Part shown: positions 1-8,744 of the stretch, one piece after another
How the letters are laid out: each line of letters begins with the position of its first letter
Numbering within the stretch: the stretch's first letter is position 1
Assembly (NCBI GenBank): GCA_005502915.1
Contig: SCMT01000022.1
Span: 1 to 64,000 of the forward strand
DNA length: 64,000 nt
Direction: 5' to 3'
Source of the DNA: Lysobacteraceae bacterium 2PB
Lineage (GTDB): Bacteria > Pseudomonadota > Gammaproteobacteria > Xanthomonadales > Xanthomonadaceae
Translations under genes and position numbers: made by a program
Notes under the pieces: model-generated
Databases searched by the model: none
Told to the model about the DNA's origin: nothing
Seen by the model: the letters and a program-made list of their open reading frames with translations, nothing else

Positions 1-35
1 CTCCCCGTCCGCCCGGCCCGCCCAGGAGCCAACGC

Positions 36-743
36 ATGACCGCCATCGTCCTGCATGCCGAAGAGGCGTTCGATCCGGGCCTCCCGCGATCGACCCTGGC
101 GCGCAGGCTCGGCGACGTCCGCGCGGCCGGATGCGATGCGCTGAGCCTCGGCCTGCTGCACGTAGGCCGCGACGAGGGCCAGTTCGACGAGAGCTGGGTC
201 ATCGCAGGCGAGCTGCGCTACAACGACACCCTGCTCTTTTCCGACGGCCGCTACGTCGGACCGCCCGGCTGGCCCGACACCCTGGCCCGTGCCTACAGCA
301 CGGAAGGCCTGCGCATCGCCCTGGTCTTCGGCGGCGCGGGCCACCAGGACTTCCGCGCCATCCGCCTGCTGCACGGCCGCCATGGTGCGGCCTTCGTCGA
401 CAGCGGGCTCCGACGCAACTTCCACGCGCTTCGCGCCACGATGCCATGGCTGGACAGCATCGAACTGTGCTGCGAAGACACCTACGACCACGACTCCTTC
501 CTGGCCTTCGCCTCGATGCTGGTGGCCCTGGGATTCGACGTCGCCCTGCGTCCCGGCATGTTCCGCGAGTTCTCGGTCACCACCTTCGCGGCACTGCAGG
601 CGCGCCATCCCGGACGCGTGCGCCGCTGCCACCTGCAGTGCCACGTCAAGGGCAGTGGCAATGCTCAGGGGGACCCGGCCACCGCCTTCGAGTCCGTCGC
701 TCCCGGCTTCGACGCCAGCGGTTTCATCGTCGCCGCAGAATAG
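36..743 (+). CDS. Hypothetical protein, 235 aa
   Basis: I do not recognise the family. The start has a good AGGAG ribosome site about 8 bases upstream. The protein is soluble, with no signal peptide or membrane segment. It alternates hydrophobic strands with acidic and aromatic patches (for example residues 140-180, with the motif ELCCEDTYDHDSF), which could fit an alpha/beta or TIM-barrel fold, but no catalytic signature is certain. It reads on the plus strand just ahead of a tiny ORF and the large STAND regulator. That it is a real gene is likely from length, codon pattern and ribosome site; its function is open. Confidence 0.6.
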   Translation: MTAIVLHAEEAFDPGLPRSTLARRLGDVRAAGCDALSLGLLHVGRDEGQFDESWVIAGELRYNDTLLFSDGRYVGPPGWPDTLARAYSTEGLRIALVFGGAGHQDFRAIRLLHGRHGAAFVDSGLRRNFHALRATMPWLDSIELCCEDTYDHDSFLAFASMLVALGFDVALRPGMFREFSVTTFAALQARHPGRVRRCHLQCHVKGSGNAQGDPATAFESVAPGFDASGFIVAAE

Positions 744-752
744 GCGGAAAAC

Positions 753-929
753 ATGCCGCGGGAGATCAGGGAATCCGTGCGCAGCCACGCCCGCGGAACC
801 CGTCTCGGCCACGGTGCGATCTGGTCGCTGAAGCGGATCGCCGCCAACGGCGCCGAACCGGCACGCTGCGCCCGCGCGATCCGCGCAGGACTTAGCGACC
901 ACGAAAGACGGACATCCCGCCAGGCCTGA
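753..929 (+). CDS. Possible small basic protein, 58 aa
   Basis: A short open frame starts 9 bases after the preceding stop, with an AGGCGGA ribosome-site-like sequence before its ATG. It encodes a strongly basic peptide rich in Arg and Ala (MPREIRESVRSHARG at the start) without a signal peptide. Placement and spacing suggest co-transcription with the upstream gene. In DNA this GC-rich, short frames open by chance, so it is only a candidate. Confidence 0.35.
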   Translation: MPREIRESVRSHARGTRLGHGAIWSLKRIAANGAEPARCARAIRAGLSDHERRTSRQA

Positions 930-1158
930 CAACCCCTTCTCGCGCCACGATCGACTCTGCTAGGCTCGATGCGCAGGTGATCCGCATCCACGGCAGGGGG
1001 CAGGGAATGGATCAGACACTATCCGCGCGTATCGGGTATCGCGCACGAGCCGCGCCATGGCGCATGACACATCGGAACCATTCGAGCATCGCCCATGACT
1101 TCGCCATGCGGCGTTGATTCCAACGCGTCGCAGTGTCCTTTTCGCAGGATAGGACCGC

Positions 1159-4100
1159 ATGTCCAAGCGCAAAGACAGGCTGACCCGTACCCGTTTCCGC
1201 ATTGGTGCGGCGCAGATACAACCCGACCGGCTCGCGATCGTCCTCGATGGCGAAGAACACGCTGTCGAACCAAGGGTCATGGAAGTGCTCATCCATCTTG
1301 CCGAGAACGCAGGCGCGACGCACAGCGCCGAAGCCATCCTGCTGGAAGTGTGGAAGCACAAGTTCTTCGGCGACAACCCTGTGCACAAGGCGATCAATGC
1401 GCTGAGAAAGGCCTTCGGCGACGACCCTAGAGCACCTCGCTACATCGAGACCATCCGCAAGCGCGGGTATCGATTGATCGCGGCCGTTGCCTTCCCCGAC
1501 GACTACCGGCGCATTCCCCTGCAGGAACAGGACTGGCGCGGCGGAAGCCCGTACGTCGGTCTCGATGCGTTCGACGATACGCACGCTGACGTGTTCCACG
1601 GGCGCAGCCGCATGGTCGCCGAGTGCATCACCGCCATGCGCAGGCAGATCCAACAACAGCGCCGCTTCGTCCTCGTCGTCGGTGCGAGCGGCTGCGGAAA
1701 GACATCGCTACTGAATGCGGGCGTCATCCCGCGACTTCGGCAGCCCGGCGGATTCGACGGTCTCGAAGCGCTCTCGATCGCCCGCTGCAATCTGGCAGGC
1801 GCGCAGGCCGACGATCCGGTAAGAAGCCTGGCCGCTGCGCTCGCGACATGGACACTGGGCAATCGCAGGGTATTCACCCTGCAGGACGCCGACCATCTCG
1901 CCGCATGGTTGGCCGATGCGCCTCAGCGCATCGGCGAATCTATCGACGATGCATTCCGCAAGGTCGCCTCGCGCGACATCGCCAACCAGCCCGAAGCGCA
2001 CCTCCTGTTGCTGATTGACCATGCCGAAGCGCTGGTGTCCGGTGCTTCGCGCGACCCGCAAAGACAAGCCATCTTCGAGCGCCTCGTGCACGAGTTGTGC
2101 GAATCGTCGCGCGCATTCGTCATCATGATCGTACGCGGCGATTTCTATCTATCCCTGATCGAGTCCTTTCCGGGCATCTCTCAACGCAAAGGAAGTGACG
2201 GCCATCTCGACGTACTGACGCCCGGCCGCGGAGAACTCGCGCAGATCATCCGCCTGCCCGCCGCGATCGCCGGGTTGACGTTCGAGGAAGACACACAGAC
2301 CGGCAGCCACCTGGACGATGTCCTGCGGGATACCGCAGTCGCGCACCCCGATGCGTTGCCGCTGCTGCAGCACACCCTGCAGAGGCTGTACGAACGACGA
2401 GACGGGAACAACGAACTTCGTTTCGCAACCTATCGCGAGATCGGCGGACTCGAGGGTGCCCTCGCCCATCGTGCGGAAGAGATCTTTTCGTCCCTGCCCG
2501 CACATGTCCGCGCAAGCCTCGATCGCGTGCTGTCGCGGATGATTGTGATGCAATCGGAGCACGAGGGCATCAGTGCCCAGCGCATCGAACGTTCCGCGCT
2601 CGATCGGGAAGCCTGCACCTTCGTGGAAGCCTTCGTCTCCGCACGCCTGTTCGTTGCCGAACTCGACGGCGATCGCCCCGCATATCGCGTCGCGCATGAG
2701 GCCCTGCTGCGCCAGTGGCCACGGGCCGCGGATTGGGCGCGCGACAACAGACGCTTGCTCCAGGCGCACGACCGATTGAAGCGCGCGGCCTCACGATGGA
2801 ATGCGGAAGGACGCCCGGACGACCACCTACTCAACCCGGGAACGCCATTGAGCGAGGCACAGGAGATTCTGCTGCATTTTCCCGAAGAGATGAGCAGAGA
2901 GTCGAAGGAATTCCTGGCCGCGTCCGAAAGGGCGCAACGGACCAGAAGAAGAACCAGGACTGCGGTCACGATGGCCCTGATCGCACTGTCGATTACCTCG
3001 ACCATGATGTCCGGCGTAGCATTCGACTCCCTGCGCGAAACGAAAGCAAGCCAGCAAAAAGCCACCAGCTTCGCGAACATCGTGTTCATGGTCGCCGACG
3101 ATCTGCAGAAGACCGGGAATACCGCTGCGCTCGGCAGCATCGGTTCGAACACCCTCGCACTACTTTCCGCGCAACCTGCCGGCACGAACACCGTCGACGA
3201 CATGATTATCGAGTCGCGGACGCAGGCATTGAATGGCAGCGTGCTGATGGCCCGTGGCGATGCAGATGCCGCAGCGATCGCCTTCAAACACGCCTACACA
3301 TCCGCCGAGGCCGCAGTCAAGGCATATCCGGCGTCAAGCGCAGCGATGGAACAATCCGGTCAAGCGGCGTACTGGATGGGAAAGTTCTTTCATGACTCCG
3401 GCGAGTTCGAGAAAGCCCGGGGATTCTGGGATACCTACCGCCTCAGATATGCGGCGCTGGTCGATCTCCAGGCCGACAATGCCGCCTGGCTCATGGAACT
3501 GTCGTATGCGAACGACAATCTCGGTACGCTCTCCGAACGCAGCTCGTCGCCGGAAGATGCGATCTCGCTGTTCGAGCGTTCCCGGGCACTCAAGCAGCGC
3601 GCGATCGGCCTGGCTCCTGATCGCACGGATTGGCGGTACGAGGCGATCGTCACGGCATCGAAGATCGGCAATGCCCGATTGACCATCGGCAACCTGAAGG
3701 ATGCCATGACCCGGTATTCGGAAAGCGCATCCGATCTCGCCCACCTCGTGGAACGCAACCCGCACGCCAACGAATGGAAACAGCAGCTCGCGAGTCTGCT
3801 GCACTTCAAGGCACGTGTTTCGATGCTGCGCGGTGAGATGGCATTGTCCAAGGAGAGCATCGATGCCGGCATCCGGATCCTGAGCTCGATCACTGCGTCG
3901 AACCCCGATCACTTCGAATGGCGCGGCCATCTCGCGAAGGCCCACTACGACGCTGCGGAAATAGCCAGGATCATGCGCGACCCGCGAGCAGAAGCGCATC
4001 TCGCAAGGTCAGAGGAAATCATCCTCGCGCTGCCAGCCAGGAACGAACTGCCCGTCGACCTCCGGCGGACGCTCGCATGCATCCGCGTCACCAGATCGAT

Positions 4101-4479
4101 GCTCGAGTGGAACGAGGACAGCGCCCGGGGACTGGATCGGTCCATCGACGAACTCCAGCGCATCATCGACGGCAGGCCCGACGACATGCATGCCGCCTCC
4201 GCGCTTGCCAGTGCTCTGATCCATCGCGGCTTGAAAGAAGCGGGCATGAAGCAGACCGTCGAATCCGGAAACGACTGGGTCCGCGCAATTTCGGTCCTCG
4301 AAGGCACCGGCAGGCATCGCAGGGACCCAAGGATCGTCGGACTTCGCGCGCATGCGCAATCGCTGCTGGGTCGGTCGGAAGAAGCCGCGTCCAACTGGCT
4401 GCGGGAGATCGGATACCGACACCCGGACCATCTGCCTGTCCACTCGCCTCGGCGGGAAACCGCAATCACCTCGCCCTGA
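1159..4479 (+). CDS. Winged-helix / STAND NTPase / TPR signal-transduction regulator, 1106 aa
   Basis: Domains in order: an OmpR/CadC-type winged-helix DNA-binding domain (residues about 10-113, ending in the typical RYIETIRKRGYRL strand); an nSTAND-type NTPase beginning SPYVGLDAF, with Walker A GASGCGKT at 175-182 and Walker-B-like LLLLIDH near 281-287; one membrane segment at about 601-622; and a C-terminal region of TPR-like helical pairs (about 660-1060). STAND ATPases act as ligand-triggered switches. Here the likely output is transcriptional, with the TPR part on the far side of the membrane as sensor or scaffold. That reading is inferred from architecture; ligand and target genes are unknown. 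The next gene lies 107 bases downstream on the same strand. Confidence 0.85.
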   Translation: MSKRKDRLTRTRFRIGAAQIQPDRLAIVLDGEEHAVEPRVMEVLIHLAENAGATHSAEAILLEVWKHKFFGDNPVHKAINALRKAFGDDPRAPRYIETIRKRGYRLIAAVAFPDDYRRIPLQEQDWRGGSPYVGLDAFDDTHADVFHGRSRMVAECITAMRRQIQQQRRFVLVVGASGCGKTSLLNAGVIPRLRQPGGFDGLEALSIARCNLAGAQADDPVRSLAAALATWTLGNRRVFTLQDADHLAAWLADAPQRIGESIDDAFRKVASRDIANQPEAHLLLLIDHAEALVSGASRDPQRQAIFERLVHELCESSRAFVIMIVRGDFYLSLIESFPGISQRKGSDGHLDVLTPGRGELAQIIRLPAAIAGLTFEEDTQTGSHLDDVLRDTAVAHPDALPLLQHTLQRLYERRDGNNELRFATYREIGGLEGALAHRAEEIFSSLPAHVRASLDRVLSRMIVMQSEHEGISAQRIERSALDREACTFVEAFVSARLFVAELDGDRPAYRVAHEALLRQWPRAADWARDNRRLLQAHDRLKRAASRWNAEGRPDDHLLNPGTPLSEAQEILLHFPEEMSRESKEFLAASERAQRTRRRTRTAVTMALIALSITSTMMSGVAFDSLRETKASQQKATSFANIVFMVADDLQKTGNTAALGSIGSNTLALLSAQPAGTNTVDDMIIESRTQALNGSVLMARGDADAAAIAFKHAYTSAEAAVKAYPASSAAMEQSGQAAYWMGKFFHDSGEFEKARGFWDTYRLRYAALVDLQADNAAWLMELSYANDNLGTLSERSSSPEDAISLFERSRALKQRAIGLAPDRTDWRYEAIVTASKIGNARLTIGNLKDAMTRYSESASDLAHLVERNPHANEWKQQLASLLHFKARVSMLRGEMALSKESIDAGIRILSSITASNPDHFEWRGHLAKAHYDAAEIARIMRDPRAEAHLARSEEIILALPARNELPVDLRRTLACIRVTRSMLEWNEDSARGLDRSIDELQRIIDGRPDDMHAASALASALIHRGLKEAGMKQTVESGNDWVRAISVLEGTGRHRRDPRIVGLRAHAQSLLGRSEEAASNWLREIGYRHPDHLPVHSPRRETAITSP

Positions 4480-4586
4480 TGCCACAACGCGGCCGTCATC
4501 GGCAGCTGCGGTTGCTAAGTTCACTGAGCAGGCCAGCAAGACACCGCCTGCGCAGAAGCACTCCAACCCGACACAAGGACACTCAG

Positions 4587-5120
4587 ATGTCGACTTTCCT
4601 TCACTTCTCCGAAATTCATCCATTGACGGCGCCCGGCTTCTATTCCGTCCTGTGCGGCGAGGCCGCGATGCTCCCGGACGAGACGAACTTCATCAAGGCC
4701 AAGCTTTCCGTCGTAGTCGATGGCAAGACAGGCGCCGTCGGCTCGACGTGGCCCGTCGACAATCAGCCCAATACGAACCCGCACTTCCAGTTCGCATCGA
4801 AATCCGGGCGGCAGTGCCTGATCGTCGATCTCGATTGCGCGATCGACCCGCAGGAGGGACACCCGCTATTCCACATCGACCACATCACCTGCGAGCGGGG
4901 CGAATTCGTCGAACGGATCTACCATGTCACGAGTCCTGCCCTGGGCGACCCGAGACATCCGCTGACCGCCTGCGCACCGGGCACGAAGTCCATCGGCATC
5001 GAATTCAACATGCCGGCCACCGGCAAGACGGCGCCCTTCAAATTCTCGGTCTACGTCCGGAAACACGGCACGACCGAAATCCATGATGCGGACCCACAGG
5101 TCGGCAACGACCCGCCCTGA
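4587..5120 (+). CDS. Unknown 177-aa protein next to the STAND regulator
   Basis: The ATG is preceded by an AAGGA ribosome-site core. The protein is cytoplasmic by sequence (no signal, no membrane segment) and looks beta-rich: many short strands with aromatic and charged residues, suggesting a beta-sandwich. Its tail carries two Asp-Pro pairs (DADPQVGNDPP), reminiscent of small uncharacterised proteins with a conserved DP...EP end; I cannot confirm that family. Because it directly follows the winged-helix/STAND gene, it may be the effector, ligand or modulator of that regulator. This is guilt by association only. Confidence 0.7.
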   Translation: MSTFLHFSEIHPLTAPGFYSVLCGEAAMLPDETNFIKAKLSVVVDGKTGAVGSTWPVDNQPNTNPHFQFASKSGRQCLIVDLDCAIDPQEGHPLFHIDHITCERGEFVERIYHVTSPALGDPRHPLTACAPGTKSIGIEFNMPATGKTAPFKFSVYVRKHGTTEIHDADPQVGNDPP

Positions 5121-5245
5121 CCCCCATCCAGGCTCGGGATCTGCAGTCGCTCCTTCGGACGTCGGACCGCCGAAGCGATCGTCATGCCTATAGTTCGAGC
5201 GGCGGCGACATTCGATGAAGGTCAACGGAAAACCGAATAAAATCA

Positions 5246-5258
5246 ATCAACTGTTGAT
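5246..5258. promoter_or_regulatory. 13-bp palindrome, candidate operator for the XRE regulator
   Basis: ATCAAC-T-GTTGAT is a perfect palindrome in an AT-rich patch of the 258-base gap before the XRE-family gene. Such a site could bind a dimeric helix-turn-helix protein for autoregulation. No -35/-10 pair is convincing nearby, so the role is inferred. I see nothing else in the gap 5121-5378. Confidence 0.35.
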
Positions 5259-5378
5259 CGGAAGAATTCCGGAAGGTGATCTCCAGCCAGTGACGTGAAG
5301 GTTCATCGTCCCCGCCACCGATGTCCAACGACAGAGGTGGCGGGGAAGGAGCAGCACACACCCTTCCTGGAGATTGCC

Positions 5379-5735
5379 ATGAACGACAACCCCCGGCTTC
5401 ATGCCTCAGCTGCAGACACGCCTCTGCCTTCCCTGCTCGCCTTCGAAGCCGATCTCGCCGCCTCGACCGAGTCGTCCGCCGGGGTGGAATCCCTCCTCGC
5501 CACCATGCGCAAGGGCTGGATCCAGCTGGACGGCGAGATACTCCGCCGCCTGCGGCTGTCCCGATACATGAGCCAGCAGGATCTGGCCAACGATTGCTGG
5601 CACCGGGGGATCCAGGTGTCGATCGCGACGATCAAGCGGGCCGAGTGCGGGCACCCCGTCCGGTTCCGCATCGCGCGGGAACTGGCACGGTGCTTCGAAG
5701 TGCCCGTGGAGCACCTGGTGCGGCTGTCGGCCTGA
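5379..5735 (+). CDS. XRE-family helix-turn-helix regulator, 118 aa
   Basis: The start is chosen at the ATG with GGAG six bases upstream; an in-frame start 84 bases earlier lacks a ribosome site. The C-terminal half is a Cro/C1-type helix-turn-helix: LRLSRYMSQQDLAN (helices 1-2), then SIATIKRAECG (recognition helix), then RIARELARCFEVPVEHLV, the usual closing helices. The N-terminal 50 residues are acidic and probably flexible. It probably regulates itself or the small gene 50 bases downstream. The missing partner domain leaves the signal unknown. Confidence 0.75.
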   Translation: MNDNPRLHASAADTPLPSLLAFEADLAASTESSAGVESLLATMRKGWIQLDGEILRRLRLSRYMSQQDLANDCWHRGIQVSIATIKRAECGHPVRFRIARELARCFEVPVEHLVRLSA

Positions 5736-5785
5736 ACGAGGCGTGCCCGCACCCCTGCGTCGCGGGCCCCGAACGGAGGATCGCC

Positions 5786-6145
5786 ATGACCAGTGACAAC
5801 GCATGCGTCACCGCCACGCAGGATGCGCTGATGGTGATCGCCGGCGCCTCCGGGACGGCATCGCGCGAGCTGCGCCCGGGCCTCTCGCTGACCGTCGACC
5901 TTGGCCTGGACGATGCGGGCCTGGCTCTGGTGGCCAGTTACCTGCACCGCATTGCCGGGCGAATAGGCAAGGAGGTGGCGGCAACGCCCCTCGATGCCGA
6001 TGCCTTGCGCGACGCTCTGGTCTGGCAGGCGGTGGCGGCGATGTTCGCGCACGCGGGACGGGGCGAATTCGACGTCGATGCGATCCGCCGCCTGATCGCG
6101 ACCGCGCTGGACAGGCTGCGCGGCACAGTGGCCGACGGCGATTGA
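5786..6145 (+). CDS. Small unknown protein with an acyl-carrier-like motif, 119 aa
   Basis: The ATG follows a strong GGAGGA site. Residues about 32-60 read RPGLSLTVDLGLDDAGLALV, which resembles the helix-2 region of acyl carrier proteins (DLGLDSL). The serine that carries phosphopantetheine is replaced by Asp, so it would not be modified at that site. The rest is helical, with no signal peptide. It follows the XRE gene by 50 bases and may share its transcript. The ACP resemblance comes from reading the motif, not from a search, and could be coincidental. Confidence 0.6.
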   Translation: MTSDNACVTATQDALMVIAGASGTASRELRPGLSLTVDLGLDDAGLALVASYLHRIAGRIGKEVAATPLDADALRDALVWQAVAAMFAHAGRGEFDVDAIRRLIATALDRLRGTVADGD

Positions 6146-6200
6146 TCCGTCCCTGCCGTCGCTCTGGCGCGGCCGGTCGGCGCTGCGCCATACTCGACGG

Positions 6201-7307
6201 ATGAACCTGCACGACCTTGCCGCCGAGCTCGCCCCGCAGCCGCTCGACCACGCCACCGCGCTGCCAGCGCGTTACTACACCGACCCTGGCATGGCCGCGA
6301 TCGACCGGGCCCGCATCTTCGACCGCAGCTGGCAGCTCGTCGCGCATGTCTGCCAGCTGCGCGGTGCCGGCGACCACGTGGTCGCCGACCTCGGCGGCTT
6401 GCCGGTAATCGCGGTGCGCGGCGCCGACGACGTCATCCGGGTGATGCACAACGTCTGCCGCCACCGCGCCGGCCCGCTGGCGCAGTGCGATGGACTCGGC
6501 GCGAAGTCGCTGCGCTGCCGCTACCACGGCTGGACCTACACGCTCGACGGCCAGCTGCGCACCGCGACGGAAATGGGCGCGACGCCGGACTTCGATGTCG
6601 CCGACGTGAAGCTGCCGCAGCTCGCGGTGCGCGTCTGGCAGGGCCTGGTGTTCGCCGCCGTCGACGACGACGCCGCGCCGCCGTTCGAATCCTTCGTCGC
6701 CGGCATCGATGCGCGACTCGGCGCGGATCGCGGGCTCGAGCACTTCGGCCACCATCACCGCGTCGGCTACGACATCGACTGCGACTGGAAGGTCTACGTC
6801 GACAATTACCTCGAGGGCTACCACGTCCCGCACGTGCATCCCGAACTCAACAAGCTGCTCGACTACCGCAGCTACGTCACCGACACGGCCGAGTGGTATT
6901 CGTTCCAGTTCAGCCCGCTCGAAAGCGGCGACGGCCTCTACGGCAGCGGAGATGCACTGTACTACTGGATGTGGCCGAACACGATGCTCAACATCCTGCC
7001 CGGCCGCCTGCAGACCAACCGCATCATCCCGCGTGGCGTGGGCCGCTGCCGCGTCGAATTCGATTTCTACTACGCGATGGACGAGTCCGATGCCGGCAAG
7101 GCGCGGCGCGACGCCGACCTGAGCTTCAGCGACGTGGTGCAGGACGAGGACATCGGCATCTGCATCGACGTGCAGCGCGGCCTGGCCTCGGGTTCGTACC
7201 ATGCCGGCCGTCTCAATCCGCTGCGCGAGAACGCGGTGCACCATTTCCACGAACTGTTGCGCCGCACCTATCGCGCCGACCTCGACGGCGGACAGAACGC
7301 CGGATGA
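6201..7307 (+). CDS. Rieske non-haem iron oxygenase, alpha subunit
   Basis: The Rieske [2Fe-2S] ligands are present: C86-x-H88 and C106-x-x-H109, in CRHRAG and CRYHGW. The catalytic domain holds the mononuclear iron motif NYLEGYHVPHVHPEL, with H208 and H213 as likely ligands. Near the C-terminus QDEDIGICIDVQRGL matches the Q-x-E-D...VQ region of the choline/glycine-betaine-type monooxygenase branch. The 368-aa length fits that branch. It would hydroxylate or demethylate a small amine or ring substrate using electrons from a separate reductase; no reductase gene is adjacent. The amino-acid permease starts 10 bases later, so import and oxidation of the same compound is plausible. The substrate is not determinable. 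Confidence 0.88.
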   Translation: MNLHDLAAELAPQPLDHATALPARYYTDPGMAAIDRARIFDRSWQLVAHVCQLRGAGDHVVADLGGLPVIAVRGADDVIRVMHNVCRHRAGPLAQCDGLGAKSLRCRYHGWTYTLDGQLRTATEMGATPDFDVADVKLPQLAVRVWQGLVFAAVDDDAAPPFESFVAGIDARLGADRGLEHFGHHHRVGYDIDCDWKVYVDNYLEGYHVPHVHPELNKLLDYRSYVTDTAEWYSFQFSPLESGDGLYGSGDALYYWMWPNTMLNILPGRLQTNRIIPRGVGRCRVEFDFYYAMDESDAGKARRDADLSFSDVVQDEDIGICIDVQRGLASGSYHAGRLNPLRENAVHHFHELLRRTYRADLDGGQNAG

Positions 7308-7317
7308 CGAACGCCAG

Positions 7318-8625
7318 ATGACGAACGCTGCACGTCCGCTCGGCCTGTGGTCCGCGATCGCCCTGGTCGCGGGCAACATGATCGGCAGCGGCGTGTTCCT
7401 GCTCCCGGCGTCGCTCGCGCCCTACGGCACGGTCAGCCTCTACGGCTGGGCGATCACGCTCGGCGGCGCATTGCTACTGGCGCTGACCTTCTCGCGGCTC
7501 GCGGCGCGCGGTGCGCAGGCAGGCGGCCCGTATGCCTATGCACGCGAAGCCTTCGGCGATACCACCGGCTTCGTGATCGCCTGGAGCTACTGGATCTCGA
7601 TCTGGTGCGCGAACGCGGCGATCGCGGTGGCTTTCGCCGGCAGCCTCGGCAGCCTGTTCCCCGAACTGGTCTCAACGCCGTTCCGCGGCGCTGCCTGCGC
7701 GCTCGCCGCACTGTGGCTGTGCGCGGCGATCAACCTCGCCGGCGTCCGCGAGGCGGGACGACTGCAGATCGTCGCCACCGCGCTCAAGCTCGTGCCGCTG
7801 CTGGTGTTCGGCGGCATCGCGATCTGGTGGCTGGACGCGCGACTGCTCGCCGACGACGCCTCGGCGATCGCCGCCGCCAAGGCGGCCGATGCGCCCTCGA
7901 CCTGGCTCGGCGCACTGCACATGACCGTCGCGCTGACCCTCTGGGCCTTCCTCGGACTCGAAGCAGCGACGGTACCGGCCGGCGCGATCCACGACGCCGA
8001 GCGCACGATCCCGCGCGCCACCCTGATCGGCACGCTGCTCGCCGGCATTGCCACGATCCTCGCCTGCACCGCCGTGCTCGGCCTGGTGCCACCGGAGGTC
8101 GCGACCGCGTCCACCGCGCCGATGGCCGATGCGGCGAAGGCGCTGTGGGGCCCGGCGGCGGGCGTGGCCATCGCCGTCGTCGCCGCGATCTCCTGCTTCG
8201 GCGCGCTCAACGGCTGGGTGCTGCTCTCGGCGCAATTGCCGATGGCTGCGGCGCACGACGACCTGTTTCCGAAGGTCTTCGCGCGCGTCGATGCGCAGGG
8301 CACACCCCGTGTCGGCGTGCTCGCCAGCACCACGCTGGCCAGCCTGCTGGTGGTGGCGAACTACACCGAATCGCTGGCGAAGGTGTTCACCTTCGCGATC
8401 CTGCTGTCGACGGCAGCGACACTGCTGCCCTACGTGTTCAGCAGCGCCGCGTGGCTGAAGCTGGGCCGCAGCGGGCGCCTGGTGGCGGTGCTGGCCCTGC
8501 TGTACAGCCTGTACGCCCTGGTCGGCACCGGCCACGAAGCCCTGCTCTGGGGCGCGGTCCTGGTCGCGGCAGGGCTGCCCCTGCATCTGTGGCGACAGTT
8601 GGCGCGAAGGCGGCACGGACGCTGA
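7318..8625 (+). CDS. APC-superfamily amino-acid/polyamine permease
   Basis: 435 aa with about 12 membrane segments. The first carries the APC signature AGNMIGSGVFLLPASL, which lines the substrate site in AdiC/PotE-like antiporters. A second signature (LWAFLGLEAATVPAGAI, about residues 207-223) is the TM6 broken helix. The ATG at 7318 is used because the first membrane segment starts right after it and it lies 10 bases past the oxygenase stop, giving a two-gene operon. It probably takes up or exchanges an amino acid or amine feeding the oxygenase. Substrate is inferred from context only. Confidence 0.85.
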   Translation: MTNAARPLGLWSAIALVAGNMIGSGVFLLPASLAPYGTVSLYGWAITLGGALLLALTFSRLAARGAQAGGPYAYAREAFGDTTGFVIAWSYWISIWCANAAIAVAFAGSLGSLFPELVSTPFRGAACALAALWLCAAINLAGVREAGRLQIVATALKLVPLLVFGGIAIWWLDARLLADDASAIAAAKAADAPSTWLGALHMTVALTLWAFLGLEAATVPAGAIHDAERTIPRATLIGTLLAGIATILACTAVLGLVPPEVATASTAPMADAAKALWGPAAGVAIAVVAAISCFGALNGWVLLSAQLPMAAAHDDLFPKVFARVDAQGTPRVGVLASTTLASLLVVANYTESLAKVFTFAILLSTAATLLPYVFSSAAWLKLGRSGRLVAVLALLYSLYALVGTGHEALLWGAVLVAAGLPLHLWRQLARRRHGR

Positions 8626-8744
8626 AGGGCCGAGGGCGGCACGGACCTGTCTTGAACATCGCATTCAGGGACTGCAGGCGCCATCGGATGGCAGGATAAT
8701 CACGCCCCCCCCTGCATTTCCCTGGCTGTCCCGGAGTCCGTTCC

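Noticed and set aside
6201-7307. Specific naming as choline monooxygenase or glycine-betaine demethylase
   Set aside because: The C-terminal motif fits that branch but substrate cannot be read from the sequence.
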